NCBI GenBank assembly: GCA_963798435.1 | Contig: CAWCTF010000002.1 | Span: 310,001 to 374,000 of the forward strand | Direction: 5' to 3' | DNA from: JALHST01 sp963798435 | GTDB taxonomy: Bacteria; Bacteroidota; Bacteroidia; Flavobacteriales; Flavobacteriaceae | Length of the DNA stretch: 64,000 nt | In this document: piece after piece, positions 54,832 to 63,031 of the stretch | How the letters are laid out: each line of letters starts with the position of its first letter | Position numbering within the stretch: the stretch's first letter is position 1 | The notes under the pieces: generated by a model | The model's input: only the letters and a program-made list of their open reading frames with translations | Databases searched by the model: none | What the model was told of the DNA's origin: nothing | Translations under genes and position numbers: made by a program

Positions 54832-54866
54832 AAAAGGCGATTCGAATTTCGGATCGCCTTTTTTCA
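54832..54866 (+). terminator. Terminator of the coiled-coil protein gene
   Basis: AAAAGGCGAT (54832-54841) pairs perfectly with ATCGCCTTTT (54853-54862), and Ts follow. Confidence 0.85.
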
Positions 54867-54884
54867 TGTTTAGAATAAAGGCAA

Positions 54885-54920
54885 ATAAATAGACCCTGCA
54901 TTGGAGCGGGGTCTATTTAT
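54885..54920 (-). terminator. fumC terminator
   Basis: ATAAATAGACCC (54885-54896) and GGGTCTATTTAT (54909-54920) form a 12-bp perfect stem with a 12-nt loop, 33 nt beyond the fumC stop. Confidence 0.75.
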
Positions 54921-54952
54921 TTATCTTAAAAAGGGTAAAGTGCTTTCCCGAC

Positions 54953-56350
54953 CTATTTTAAATTTCCGACCATGTCTTCCGGCCTGACCCAAGCATCATA
55001 CTCTTCAGCGGTCACATAGCCCAGGTTCACGGCTTCCTCTTTCAAAGTAGTACCATTTTTATGCGCCGTATTTGCGATTTCTGCTGCTTTATAGTATCCT
55101 ATTTTGGTGTTTAAGGCAGTGATCAGCATTAATGAGTTATTCAATAGTTGTTTGATTACCCCAAGATTCGGTTCAATGCCCGAAGCACAATGAATATCAA
55201 AACTCACACAGGCGTCCCCTAGCAATTGAGCCGATTGCAAGATATTTGAGGCCATCAAAGGTTTGAAGACATTTAGCTCATAGTGCCCTTGGGTGCCTCC
55301 GATTGTTATGGCTACATCATTTCCCATTATTTGTGCACAGACCATGGTCAATGCCTCACATTGTGTAGGATTCACTTTTCCGGGCATTATCGAACTTCCT
55401 GGTTCATTCGCCGGAATATTGATTTCACCAATCCCAGAACGGGGGCCGGAAGCCATCATACGTATGTCATTGGCAATCTTGTTCAGGGAAACCGCCAATT
55501 GTTTGAGGGCCCCATGACTTTCTACTATGGCATCATGTGCCGCCAAGGCCTCAAATTTGTTCGGGGCGGTCTTAAAAGGTAATCCTGTGAAATCCGAAAT
55601 ATAGTTGGCAACTAGCACGTCATACCCATTTGGTGTATTCAGTCCTGTGCCTACTGCAGTCCCACCAAGTGCAAGTTCACTTAAATGGTCTAACGTATTT
55701 TCCAAGGCCTTCAGACCGTGGTCGAGCTGTGAAACATAGCCCGAAAATTCCTGACCAAGGGTTAGGGGAGTGGCATCCATTAGATGTGTACGTCCAATTT
55801 TGACGACATTTTCAAATTCCTTTGATTTTTGAGAAAGCGTATTTCTCAACTGTTTGACTCCTGGGATGGTTACTTCGACAATCTTTTTATAGGCGGCAAT
55901 ATGCATGCCTGTAGGAAATGTATCGTTTGAAGATTGAGATTTGTTTACGTCATCATTGGGTTGAATCGTTTTTTCGCCTTCCCCGATTTTTTTACCGGCC
56001 AAGAGGTGAGCACGATTGGCTATGACCTCATTCAAATTCATATTACTTTGGGTACCTGAACCCGTTTGCCATATTACCAAGGGAAATTGGTCATCAAGTG
56101 CACCAGTCAAAATCTCGTCACATACCTTGGCAATCAAATCCCTTTTAGACTCCGTTAGGACACCCAACTCGCAGTTTGCATAGGCGGCTGCTTTTTTTAA
56201 ATACGCAAAACCATAAATTATATCGATGGGCATCGAGGCTTTCGGGCCGATCTTGAAATTATTGCGCGAACGTTCAGTTTGCGCTCCCCAGTATTTTTCG
56301 GCAGGTACCTGTACCTCGCCCATGGTATCTTTCTCTATTCTGAAACTCAT
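54953..56350 (-). CDS. fumC: Fumarate hydratase, class II
   Basis: The 465-residue product is a complete class II fumarase: GSGTQSNMNLNEVIANRA (about 100-117), RTHLMDATPLTLGQE, the GSSIMPGKVNPTQCE signature and a C-terminal NTAHKNGTTLKEEA. It interconverts fumarate and malate in the citric acid cycle without an iron-sulfur cluster, so unlike the SdaA enzyme it is stable in oxygen. An exact -7 element, TACTTTTG, lies at 56379-56372 on the minus strand. It is divergent from a small membrane protein gene. Confidence 0.97.
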   Translation of the reverse strand: MSFRIEKDTMGEVQVPAEKYWGAQTERSRNNFKIGPKASMPIDIIYGFAYLKKAAAYANCELGVLTESKRDLIAKVCDEILTGALDDQFPLVIWQTGSGTQSNMNLNEVIANRAHLLAGKKIGEGEKTIQPNDDVNKSQSSNDTFPTGMHIAAYKKIVEVTIPGVKQLRNTLSQKSKEFENVVKIGRTHLMDATPLTLGQEFSGYVSQLDHGLKALENTLDHLSELALGGTAVGTGLNTPNGYDVLVANYISDFTGLPFKTAPNKFEALAAHDAIVESHGALKQLAVSLNKIANDIRMMASGPRSGIGEINIPANEPGSSIMPGKVNPTQCEALTMVCAQIMGNDVAITIGGTQGHYELNVFKPLMASNILQSAQLLGDACVSFDIHCASGIEPNLGVIKQLLNNSLMLITALNTKIGYYKAAEIANTAHKNGTTLKEEAVNLGYVTAEEYDAWVRPEDMVGNLK

Positions 56351-56449
56351 TTTTAGATATTGGTTTTACTGCAAAAGTACGTTATTGTTGAATTATGCTA
56401 CTTTGGAAGATACTGAAATTACGAAAATCCCATTATTTTTTAAAATTGA

Positions 56450-56482
56450 TTTGTAGATTAAGAGGTTTTCAAAGTATCTTTG
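56450..56482 (+). promoter_or_regulatory. Predicted promoter of the 56-codon gene
   Basis: TTTG at 56450-56453 and TATCTTTG at 56475-56482 are 21 nt apart, an exact fit to the TTTG/TAnnTTTG pattern. The ATG at 56505 is 22 nt downstream. Confidence 0.6.
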
Positions 56483-56504
56483 TACCATTCAAATTACAAG
56501 CGGT

Positions 56505-56675
56505 ATGTTCGAATTCGACCAATATTTAGGATTTTTAGCGTTTTTAACCATTTTGACCATTGGTTTTTGGCTCATGATATTTTTGCTAATGTTTGTGGTT
56601 CCCTATTGGTTGGGAGGTAATTTGATGGAAATCTGGAAAGAACGCCGAGAAGCAAAAAAGGCCAAACGGTTGTAG
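56505..56675 (+). CDS. Small membrane protein, 56 residues
   Basis: The 56-residue product has an acidic start (MFEFDQYLG), a long hydrophobic stretch (about 8-36, possibly one or two helices) with PYWLGG, and a strongly basic C-terminus (KERREAKKAKRL). The gene has its own promoter-like sequence and a terminator straight after it, which supports a real gene despite the length. It is divergent from fumC. Function unknown. Confidence 0.7.
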   Translation: MFEFDQYLGFLAFLTILTIGFWLMIFLLMFVVPYWLGGNLMEIWKERREAKKAKRL

Positions 56676-56682
56676 ACATAAA

Positions 56683-56712
56683 AAAAAAGAAGCCAATTGG
56701 CTTCTTTTTTTT
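56683..56712. terminator. Palindromic bidirectional terminator
   Basis: AAAAAAGAAGCC and GGCTTCTTTTTT flank AATT in a perfect palindrome at 56683-56710, with T-runs on both strands. It ends both the 56-codon gene and the TonB receptor operon. Confidence 0.85.
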
Positions 56713-56717
56713 GTAGT

Positions 56718-59213
56718 TTATTTTGAGCCCTCAAACTCAACATCTTCGCCTCCTCCATTTCCAGGTCGACCGCGCTCGTTTTGCTTTTTCTGATTAATCC
56801 TATAAATGAACGAGGCGGTAAACTGGCGACTCCTCCATTGAAATTCACTTTGTGATGTAAAAAAAGCGGTTTCGGTTAGGGAATTTCGTTTTCGTGTATT
56901 CAGCAAGTCACTTACATTAAGCGAAATTGTGCCGTTGTCGCCCAGGATATCCTTGCTGAAAGCCAGGTCTAATGAAAAGATGCCATTGCTCTTTGTTTGT
57001 GCATTCTGCGACGGACCTCTATAAAAGCCATTGGTCTGCCAATCAATTTTTCCGGGAAGCGTAACTTTCGAACTAAATCGGGAGAACCAACTGGTATTTT
57101 TAGCCCCATAGTCTACATTATTGAAAACACCTTCGCTATTGAATTGGAAAAAATTGAAACTACCGTTCAAACGCAACCACCTTTCAGGATTGTACATTAA
57201 ACCCAGTTCAGCACCGATGCGCTCATTGGTCGATAAATTGATCGGCAGGGATCGAATGATCTTAATACCATCAGACGTCGTTTGACCGGTTTCCTCTTGT
57301 ATTCTTTCAAAGGCGTTCGTTTCCTTTTGATAATATATCGAAGACGTCAGTGTTAATTTTTTCCATCTCCTCAAATAGCCTAGGTCATATGCATTTGCAT
57401 AAGCAGGGTCAAGATCCGGATTTCCCTGAAATACATTGGTTCGGCTTGATCTTGATGGAAATGGATTTATGAAAAATCCACGAGGCCTATTGATCCTGCG
57501 ATTATAACCTAAGGAAAAATTCTCCATGTCGTTCAATTCATAGGTGAAGTTTAAGGTAGGAAACAGGCCTAAGTAATTTTTATCAAAATCCAGACTAATA
57601 TCCGGGCCCAGGATATCTTGTAAGGTGGTCAGATCGACACCTGTTACAGTACCTTTTAGCTGGGTATTTTCCATACGTAATCCCAATAAAAAGGAAAATT
57701 TGCCAAACTTATTCCCGTATTGCGAATACAGCGCGTTGACATTTTGATCATATACAAAGCGATTGGTCAATTGAATATTCGTATCGAATTGCCCGGTATT
57801 CTGGTTTAGGGTGTCAAGCTGATAGTCCGTATCATTTTTTTGAAAATTACCCCGATAGCCAGCCTCAAATTGAGAATCTCCTATGGGCAGCACATAATCT
57901 GCCTGCACCAGAAATTCATTTTCGATTTGTGTCTGGTATATATTTTCACGGGCCAAAAGATCATTGTTCGGAAAGGTATTGTTCTCAACGATGGTCGTAG
58001 GCTCAATTTCCTTGTCATTGGAATATTGGAAATCTGCGGTTAATTTTTGACCCTCGGTATTCAGATTATTGGTATAATTCAATGAAACCTGGTAACTTTT
58101 GTCGTCTTGATTTTGTTCTTCCCTTCGAAATGTGGTACTATTGATATCAGAAAGAATATAACGGGTCGTATTGTTTTCATTGACATCCTGTTCATCGGTA
58201 AAGCGCCCAAAGACACTCCCTGTCAAAGAGGATGTTTCGGTCAGAAAATATTCCATTCCCAGGTTGATATTAAACCCTTTGTCGCGCCTTAGAATATCCC
58301 TATCCTCTATGATTCTATCAAATGTTCCTGAGGTATAGGTATTATCAAAATATCCTTTTCCGGGTGGTTCACGATAAAAATACCCCAAGGTGTTAAATAG
58401 ATTGAATTTATCGGTTCGTAAATTCAGGTTCGAGGTAATCGAACTCGCATTGGGATACCCCACACTTGTATTTATAGAACCATTAAACCCTAAGGTTTTT
58501 TCCTTTTTGAGGATGATATTCAAAATCCCGGCAGTACCCTCGGCATCATATCGCGCAGACGGACTCGTAATAACCTCCACTTTTTCAATTGCATCGGCAG
58601 GCAATTGACGTAGCGCATCAGTAGAACCAAAACCTGCCATGGCCGAGGGTTTCCCATTAATAAGAATTCGCACGTTGTCATTCCCGCGAAGTGCGATGGT
58701 ACCATCGACATCAACGGTTACAGAGGGAATATTGTTCAAGGCATCACTTATATTCGCACCGCTCGTGGTAAGGTCTTTACCTATATTATACACTTTTTTG
58801 TCAAGTCGTACTTCAACGGTCGTCTTTTCGCCGACTACTTGAACTTCGTTCAGCTGTTGAACATCGGGTCCCAAATGAATCGTCCCTAAATCGGTAGAGG
58901 TCGTTAACGTCTGGTTATCAAGTTTGTAGGTCTTATAAGAAATGTATTCAACACTAACATTGTACCTACCTGGCGTTGTTTCTACATCGAACTTGCCCTC
59001 GGCATTCGTGATTCCCCCAGTGATTTTTTTTGGGTCCTGCACTTCGCGTAATATCAAAGTGGCATATTCAAGGGGCTGATCTGTATCCTTATCTAAAACT
59101 GTTCCCGTAATGTGAATGGGTTGTGGTGCGCTGCCTGGCGCCCCTCTTTGTGGGCTCTGTGCATAAATCGATGCGGTCAGTAAAAAGAGGGTAATCGGGA
59201 ATAGTTTCAACAT
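56718..59213 (-). CDS. TonB-dependent receptor, outer-membrane beta-barrel family
   Basis: The 831-residue product has a signal peptide (about 1-18) and a CarboxypepD-like domain (about 30-115). A plug follows (about 135-235) with ISDALNNIPSVTVDVDGTIALRG, IEKVEVITSPSARYDAEGTAGI and NIILKK. The remainder is a barrel rich in aromatic strands. The C-terminus is a short Gly/Glu-rich tail (RGRPGNGGGEDVEFEG) rather than a terminal aromatic. It should import a ligand across the outer membrane with TonB. The ligand is unknown. The Spy-like gene lies 3 nt upstream. Confidence 0.92.
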   Translation of the reverse strand: MLKLFPITLFLLTASIYAQSPQRGAPGSAPQPIHITGTVLDKDTDQPLEYATLILREVQDPKKITGGITNAEGKFDVETTPGRYNVSVEYISYKTYKLDNQTLTTSTDLGTIHLGPDVQQLNEVQVVGEKTTVEVRLDKKVYNIGKDLTTSGANISDALNNIPSVTVDVDGTIALRGNDNVRILINGKPSAMAGFGSTDALRQLPADAIEKVEVITSPSARYDAEGTAGILNIILKKEKTLGFNGSINTSVGYPNASSITSNLNLRTDKFNLFNTLGYFYREPPGKGYFDNTYTSGTFDRIIEDRDILRRDKGFNINLGMEYFLTETSSLTGSVFGRFTDEQDVNENNTTRYILSDINSTTFRREEQNQDDKSYQVSLNYTNNLNTEGQKLTADFQYSNDKEIEPTTIVENNTFPNNDLLARENIYQTQIENEFLVQADYVLPIGDSQFEAGYRGNFQKNDTDYQLDTLNQNTGQFDTNIQLTNRFVYDQNVNALYSQYGNKFGKFSFLLGLRMENTQLKGTVTGVDLTTLQDILGPDISLDFDKNYLGLFPTLNFTYELNDMENFSLGYNRRINRPRGFFINPFPSRSSRTNVFQGNPDLDPAYANAYDLGYLRRWKKLTLTSSIYYQKETNAFERIQEETGQTTSDGIKIIRSLPINLSTNERIGAELGLMYNPERWLRLNGSFNFFQFNSEGVFNNVDYGAKNTSWFSRFSSKVTLPGKIDWQTNGFYRGPSQNAQTKSNGIFSLDLAFSKDILGDNGTISLNVSDLLNTRKRNSLTETAFFTSQSEFQWRSRQFTASFIYRINQKKQNERGRPGNGGGEDVEFEGSK

Positions 59214-59216
59214 AGA

Positions 59217-59714
59217 TTAGTCTTTAGATTTTTTCTTTTTCTTTTTTTCCTTTTTATTTTTCTTTTGGGTCTTTTGAACCCCATCGCGCTGCATAGCTAC
59301 AAAAGCCTCATATTTTTCAATTGGTAAGCCGGCCTTGAGCTCTTCGTCTTGCTTTTTTGTGATTTTTTCCATCCCCTCACGCATTTGTTCCGGACTCAAT
59401 TTCAATATTTGCATTTCAATGCGTTCCTGAACATATTTTTTTAGGGTACTGCTCAACACGGCAGTTTCGAACTCGTTCAATTCCAATGCTTCAGCAATCG
59501 AGGGCATTTCAGCATCTACAATTTCTTCAGCCGTTTTTGGTTCGGGTTCTTTTTGGGGCATGTCATTTTGGGGTACCGCACTGCGCTGTCTCCCATATCC
59601 ATAGCCGCCACCCCCATAACCGTAACCTCTGCCATAGCCGTACTGGGCATGCATTTCAGTTCCTATCGATAGGAGGACAAATAGAACTACAAGGAATTTT
59701 AGATTGATTTTCAT
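59217..59714 (-). CDS. Secreted Gly/Tyr-rich, Spy-like helical protein
   Basis: The 165-residue product has a signal peptide (about 1-23), then a Gly/Tyr-rich stretch (YGYGRGYGYGGGGYGYG, 25-41). A helical region (about 60-145) resembles Spy/CpxP-type proteins (QILKLSPEQMREGMEKI, ELKAGLPIEKYEAF), and a Lys-rich tail closes it. Spy-like proteins act as periplasmic chaperones or metal-stress sensors. It is coupled to the TonB receptor (3 nt), suggesting a shared signal or ligand. An exact -7 element, TATTTTTG, lies at 59744-59737. Confidence 0.78.
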   Translation of the reverse strand: MKINLKFLVVLFVLLSIGTEMHAQYGYGRGYGYGGGGYGYGRQRSAVPQNDMPQKEPEPKTAEEIVDAEMPSIAEALELNEFETAVLSSTLKKYVQERIEMQILKLSPEQMREGMEKITKKQDEELKAGLPIEKYEAFVAMQRDGVQKTQKKNKKEKKKKKKSKD

Positions 59715-60015
59715 GATAGTATAGTTTATTGGATTTCAAAAATAGTTGAAGGTTTAACCGTCATTGGTTAAATGTTTGTTAAATGAAGCAAGGTTGCCAA
59801 GCCCACTCCAAGTCCAAGAATCATTGGTATTTTAACGACCCTTAAAACAAATGATCGCAAATTTTGTGCTAATTCGTTCGGTTCTTTTTCTGATATTTAG
59901 TTCAGTGTTCTCGCTGGGCTTTTATGAATCTTGGCCATACTAGAACGCTACTTTCATCAGTACCTTCACTGTTTTTGATGTAGGGTCTGTCGCTTTAACA
60001 GTAAAAATAGTTGGG
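59715..60015. other. Intergenic region, 301 nt
   Basis: This stretch holds the -7 element of the Spy-like gene. A 30-codon frame at 59851-59943 (MIANFVLIRSVLF and on, signal-like) has no visible promoter or family. I see no terminator with a clear T-run for prfB and no RNA gene. Confidence 0.5.
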
Positions 60016-61117
60016 TTATGCTTCTTTTTTCTGCCCGGTCATCATTAAAAAGGCTTTTAAAAATGGATCAATGGCACCATCCATTACGGCCTCTACATTG
60101 CTTGTTTCCTCCCCGGTACGAACATCTTTTATGAGTTTGTAGGGTTGCATGGTATAGTTGCGTATTTGGGAGCCCCATTCGATCTTCATTTTTGAAGACT
60201 CGATTTCTTGGCGAGCCTCCATTTTTTTGCGCAGTTCAATTTCATAAAGCTGGGATTTCAGCATTTTAAGGGCGGTTGCACGATTGTCATGTTGGCTTCT
60301 TGAATCTGAGCACGAAATCTGGATTCCACTTGGTTTATGGGTCAATTGCACCTTGGTCTCCACCTTATTGACATTCTGTCCTCCGGCACCACTGGATCGG
60401 GCCGTTGTAATCTCAATATCGGCAGGGTTGACCTCAATTTCAATACTGTCATCAACCAAAGGGTATACATATACCGATGCAAACGAAGTGTGCCTTTTTG
60501 CATTGCTGTCAAAAGGGGAGATACGAACTAGACGATGTACGCCATTTTCCCCTTTAAGCCAACCGAAGGCAAATTCCCCATCGATTTCCAGGGTAACTGT
60601 TTTGATTCCGGCCACATCTCCTTCTTGATAGTTAAGTTCTTTGACCTTATAACCATTTTTTTCACTCCACATCATGTACATCCGCATTAGCATTGAAGCC
60701 CAATCACAGCTTTCCGTTCCACCAGCACCGGCAGTTATCTGCAATACAGCTGAAAGTTCATCACCTTCTTCCGAGAGCATATTCTTAAATTCCAACTTCT
60801 CGATTTGCAAAAGCGCTTTTTCATATTGTGCTTCGACCTCCGCTTCGGTAATTTCACCTTCTTGTTGAAATTCAAGCAATACCTCCACATCCGCAACCAA
60901 GGATTGGGCAGCATTATATTCATCTACCCATTGTTTTTTGGATTGGATGAATCTCATATGGTCTTGGGCCTTTTGGGGATTGTCCCAAAAATGGGGAGAA
61001 AGCGTTTTCTCTTGCTCGTTTTCTATTTCAATAAGTTTCGCATCGACGTCAAAGATACCTCCTTAACGCACCAAGGCGATCTAAAAGACCTTTATATAGG
61101 TCAATGGTAATGGTCAT
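60016..61117 (-). CDS. prfB: Peptide chain release factor 2 (programmed frameshift)
   Basis: The gene is read in two frames. Frame 0 starts at the ATG at 61117 and gives 22 codons up to an in-frame TGA (61051-61049). A +1 shift then continues with GAC (61050-61048) to the stop at 60016, for a total of 366 residues, the usual RF2 length. The product has the SPF stop-recognition motif in RISPFDSNAKR and the catalytic GGQ in RSSGAGGQNVNKVE. RF2 ends translation at UGA and UAA. A start at 60957, as a simple open frame suggests, would lose the first domain. Confidence 0.95.
61049..61063 (-). promoter_or_regulatory. prfB programmed +1 frameshift site
   Basis: On the minus strand AGGAGG (61063-61058) is followed by TAT, the slippery CTT and TGA, then C. 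This is the same layout as the E. coli RF2 site, with the SD-like sequence at the same 3-nt spacing. It lets RF2 control its own synthesis. Confidence 0.93.
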
Positions 61118-61179
61118 CAGAATAAATTTTCGTCAAAAATAGTACTCTTTTGGGATATAAAATAGAAATATATGCTTTA

Positions 61180-62034
61180 CTACTGTTGCTGGCTGGAAAC
61201 TTGAACGGTATGGCTGGTTTCATGTTCACCATAGGTATGAACAACGCCTTTTAACGGGGAGCAATCTTTATAATCCTTCCCGTGGGCAACCTTTATATGA
61301 TTGGTATTTGCCATTAGTTCATTGGTTGGATCAAATCCCAGCCAGCCAATATTCGGTACGTATGCCTCGGCCCACGCATGCATCTGCGAATCCCCAAAAT
61401 AACCATTACCTTGATGAAGATACCCTGAAACATAGCGGGCTGGGACGTTATTCGCCCGTGCCAAGGCACAGAACAAATGTGTAAAGTCTTGGCAAACCCC
61501 ATGCCTTTTTTCTATTATTTCAGGCAATTTGGTGTCTACGCTGGTCACCCCTGTTTTAAAATAAAGATGTTTAAAGGTCCAATTGTTCAAGTTTTGAAGA
61601 TTTTCAAATAGTGATATTGAACGGTCAAAAACAAATAATTCCTTGGCATTTTGGGATAGGGATGTCAAAGGGGTCGTTCGCAAAAAGGGTTCGTAATCGA
61701 CTTTAAAATCCAAATGCTCGATTGTTTTAAAAGATCCTTCGATATCCTCTTCAGGCTGAAAATCAAACGGATTGATTTCCTTTTTTATCAATTTGAAGCC
61801 TGCCTCGAAATCAATATCCTTGAATTTCATCTTCGGATGTACCCGAATGGTCTTAAAACCATACGCATTTATTGAAAATTCATTGGGAACATTGAGCGAA
61901 TTTGAAAAATCAATGCTTACAAACTCCTGGGAACTATTTTGCTCCGGGATAATCAAAAATTGCCAATGCGCATCCGATACCCAATTTTCATAGTGGTTTT
62001 GGGCCTTGTAAATGATAGAATATTCTAATAACAT
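61180..62034 (-). CDS. Transglutaminase-like cysteine peptidase domain protein
   Basis: The 284-residue product has an N-terminal beta domain of the bacterial transglutaminase N type (about 1-85). The catalytic core follows, with Cys in KRHGVCQDFTHLF (about 182), His in MHAWAEAYV and Asp in GFDPTNE. There is no signal peptide. With the alpha-E and ATP-grasp genes upstream it forms the conserved trio proposed by comparative genomics to build or cleave an unusual peptide or isopeptide bond. The substrate is unknown. Confidence 0.92.
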   Translation of the reverse strand: MLLEYSIIYKAQNHYENWVSDAHWQFLIIPEQNSSQEFVSIDFSNSLNVPNEFSINAYGFKTIRVHPKMKFKDIDFEAGFKLIKKEINPFDFQPEEDIEGSFKTIEHLDFKVDYEPFLRTTPLTSLSQNAKELFVFDRSISLFENLQNLNNWTFKHLYFKTGVTSVDTKLPEIIEKRHGVCQDFTHLFCALARANNVPARYVSGYLHQGNGYFGDSQMHAWAEAYVPNIGWLGFDPTNELMANTNHIKVAHGKDYKDCSPLKGVVHTYGEHETSHTVQVSSQQQ

Positions 62035-62076
62035 ACGATTATTCCCTGAATGCGAATATAGTCCATATGACGCATT

Positions 62077-63024
62077 TTAATAATGAAAAAATTCATTTTC
62101 CATTTTTAAGCTTATCTCTGATAGCCGGTCCAGGATGCTATCGATGAATTTTTGAATGTCGCCTTCAATTTCCTCGATGAGTTTATATTCATATTCGGCC
62201 CGAACCTTGCCTACCAAAAAGGCGGTAGATTTTTTGTCATATGTACGGTTCAAATCCAATAACCGGATATGTTTATATACCTGGTTCAGGCTGTTCATAA
62301 CCGATCTAGGGCAGTTTGGGTTCAGGATCAAAAATTCAAGCGTAGTTATACTGGTAGGGGTTTTTTTGTAAAAACGACGCATCATATCGTAAGATTCGGC
62401 ACATTTTAATAAGGTTGTCCATTCAAAACTGTTCCCAAATTTATGGCCGTAACTTCCCTGCGCCTTGAGCGCGTCATTGTATTTGGCATTGATTATTCGC
62501 GTGATCTGAGTGGCACGTTCAATATTGACGCCCATGAGGATAATACCATAAACTTCGTCATGCAATAAGGTACCTCGAATTTTACCGCGCAATATGGCGC
62601 TCATTTCCGCTACGTTTACCGTAAAATCATGAAGTCCGTTTTTCACATAAACATCTATGGGATATTTAAGGACAAAGTGATAAAACTTATTAATGGCCTC
62701 ATAGAGTTCAGTGGAAATTAAGTCTCGGGCACTGTTTGCATTCTCACGGGCATATTTTACATTATTGATAATCGAAAATGCAAAGCCGGGATCAAGTCCG
62801 ATTTTATACAGTACTTTTTCCTCGTCTAGAATTTGTTTTTCGTCTTTAATTGGATCCCCAACCATGAAATGCATCGAACGCAAAACAAATTGTCGGTCCT
62901 GTGACATTTCGTTCGGAGCGTCAAGGGAAGAAAAATAATTGACGTTTAAATACCTTGCTATATGTTCTGAACGTTCAATATAACGCCCCATCCAAAATAA
63001 ATTATTCGCTACACGTGCCAGCAT
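62077..63024 (-). CDS. Alpha-E (DUF403) domain protein
   Basis: The 315-residue, all-helical product fits the alpha-E family. It starts MLARVANNLFWMGRYIERSEHIARYL and has the conserved GRYIER segment at about 13-18 and ILMGVNIERATQITRI near 165-180. Alpha-E proteins almost always occur with a circularly permuted ATP-grasp and a transglutaminase. Its biochemical role is unknown. It starts 7 nt after the ATP-grasp stop codon. Confidence 0.93.
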   Translation of the reverse strand: MLARVANNLFWMGRYIERSEHIARYLNVNYFSSLDAPNEMSQDRQFVLRSMHFMVGDPIKDEKQILDEEKVLYKIGLDPGFAFSIINNVKYARENANSARDLISTELYEAINKFYHFVLKYPIDVYVKNGLHDFTVNVAEMSAILRGKIRGTLLHDEVYGIILMGVNIERATQITRIINAKYNDALKAQGSYGHKFGNSFEWTTLLKCAESYDMMRRFYKKTPTSITTLEFLILNPNCPRSVMNSLNQVYKHIRLLDLNRTYDKKSTAFLVGKVRAEYEYKLIEEIEGDIQKFIDSILDRLSEISLKMENEFFHY

Positions 63025-63031
63025 GCTTAAA

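Noticed and set aside
59851..59943. 30-codon frame with a signal-like hydrophobic start
   Set aside because: Too short, with no promoter, no terminator and no known family.
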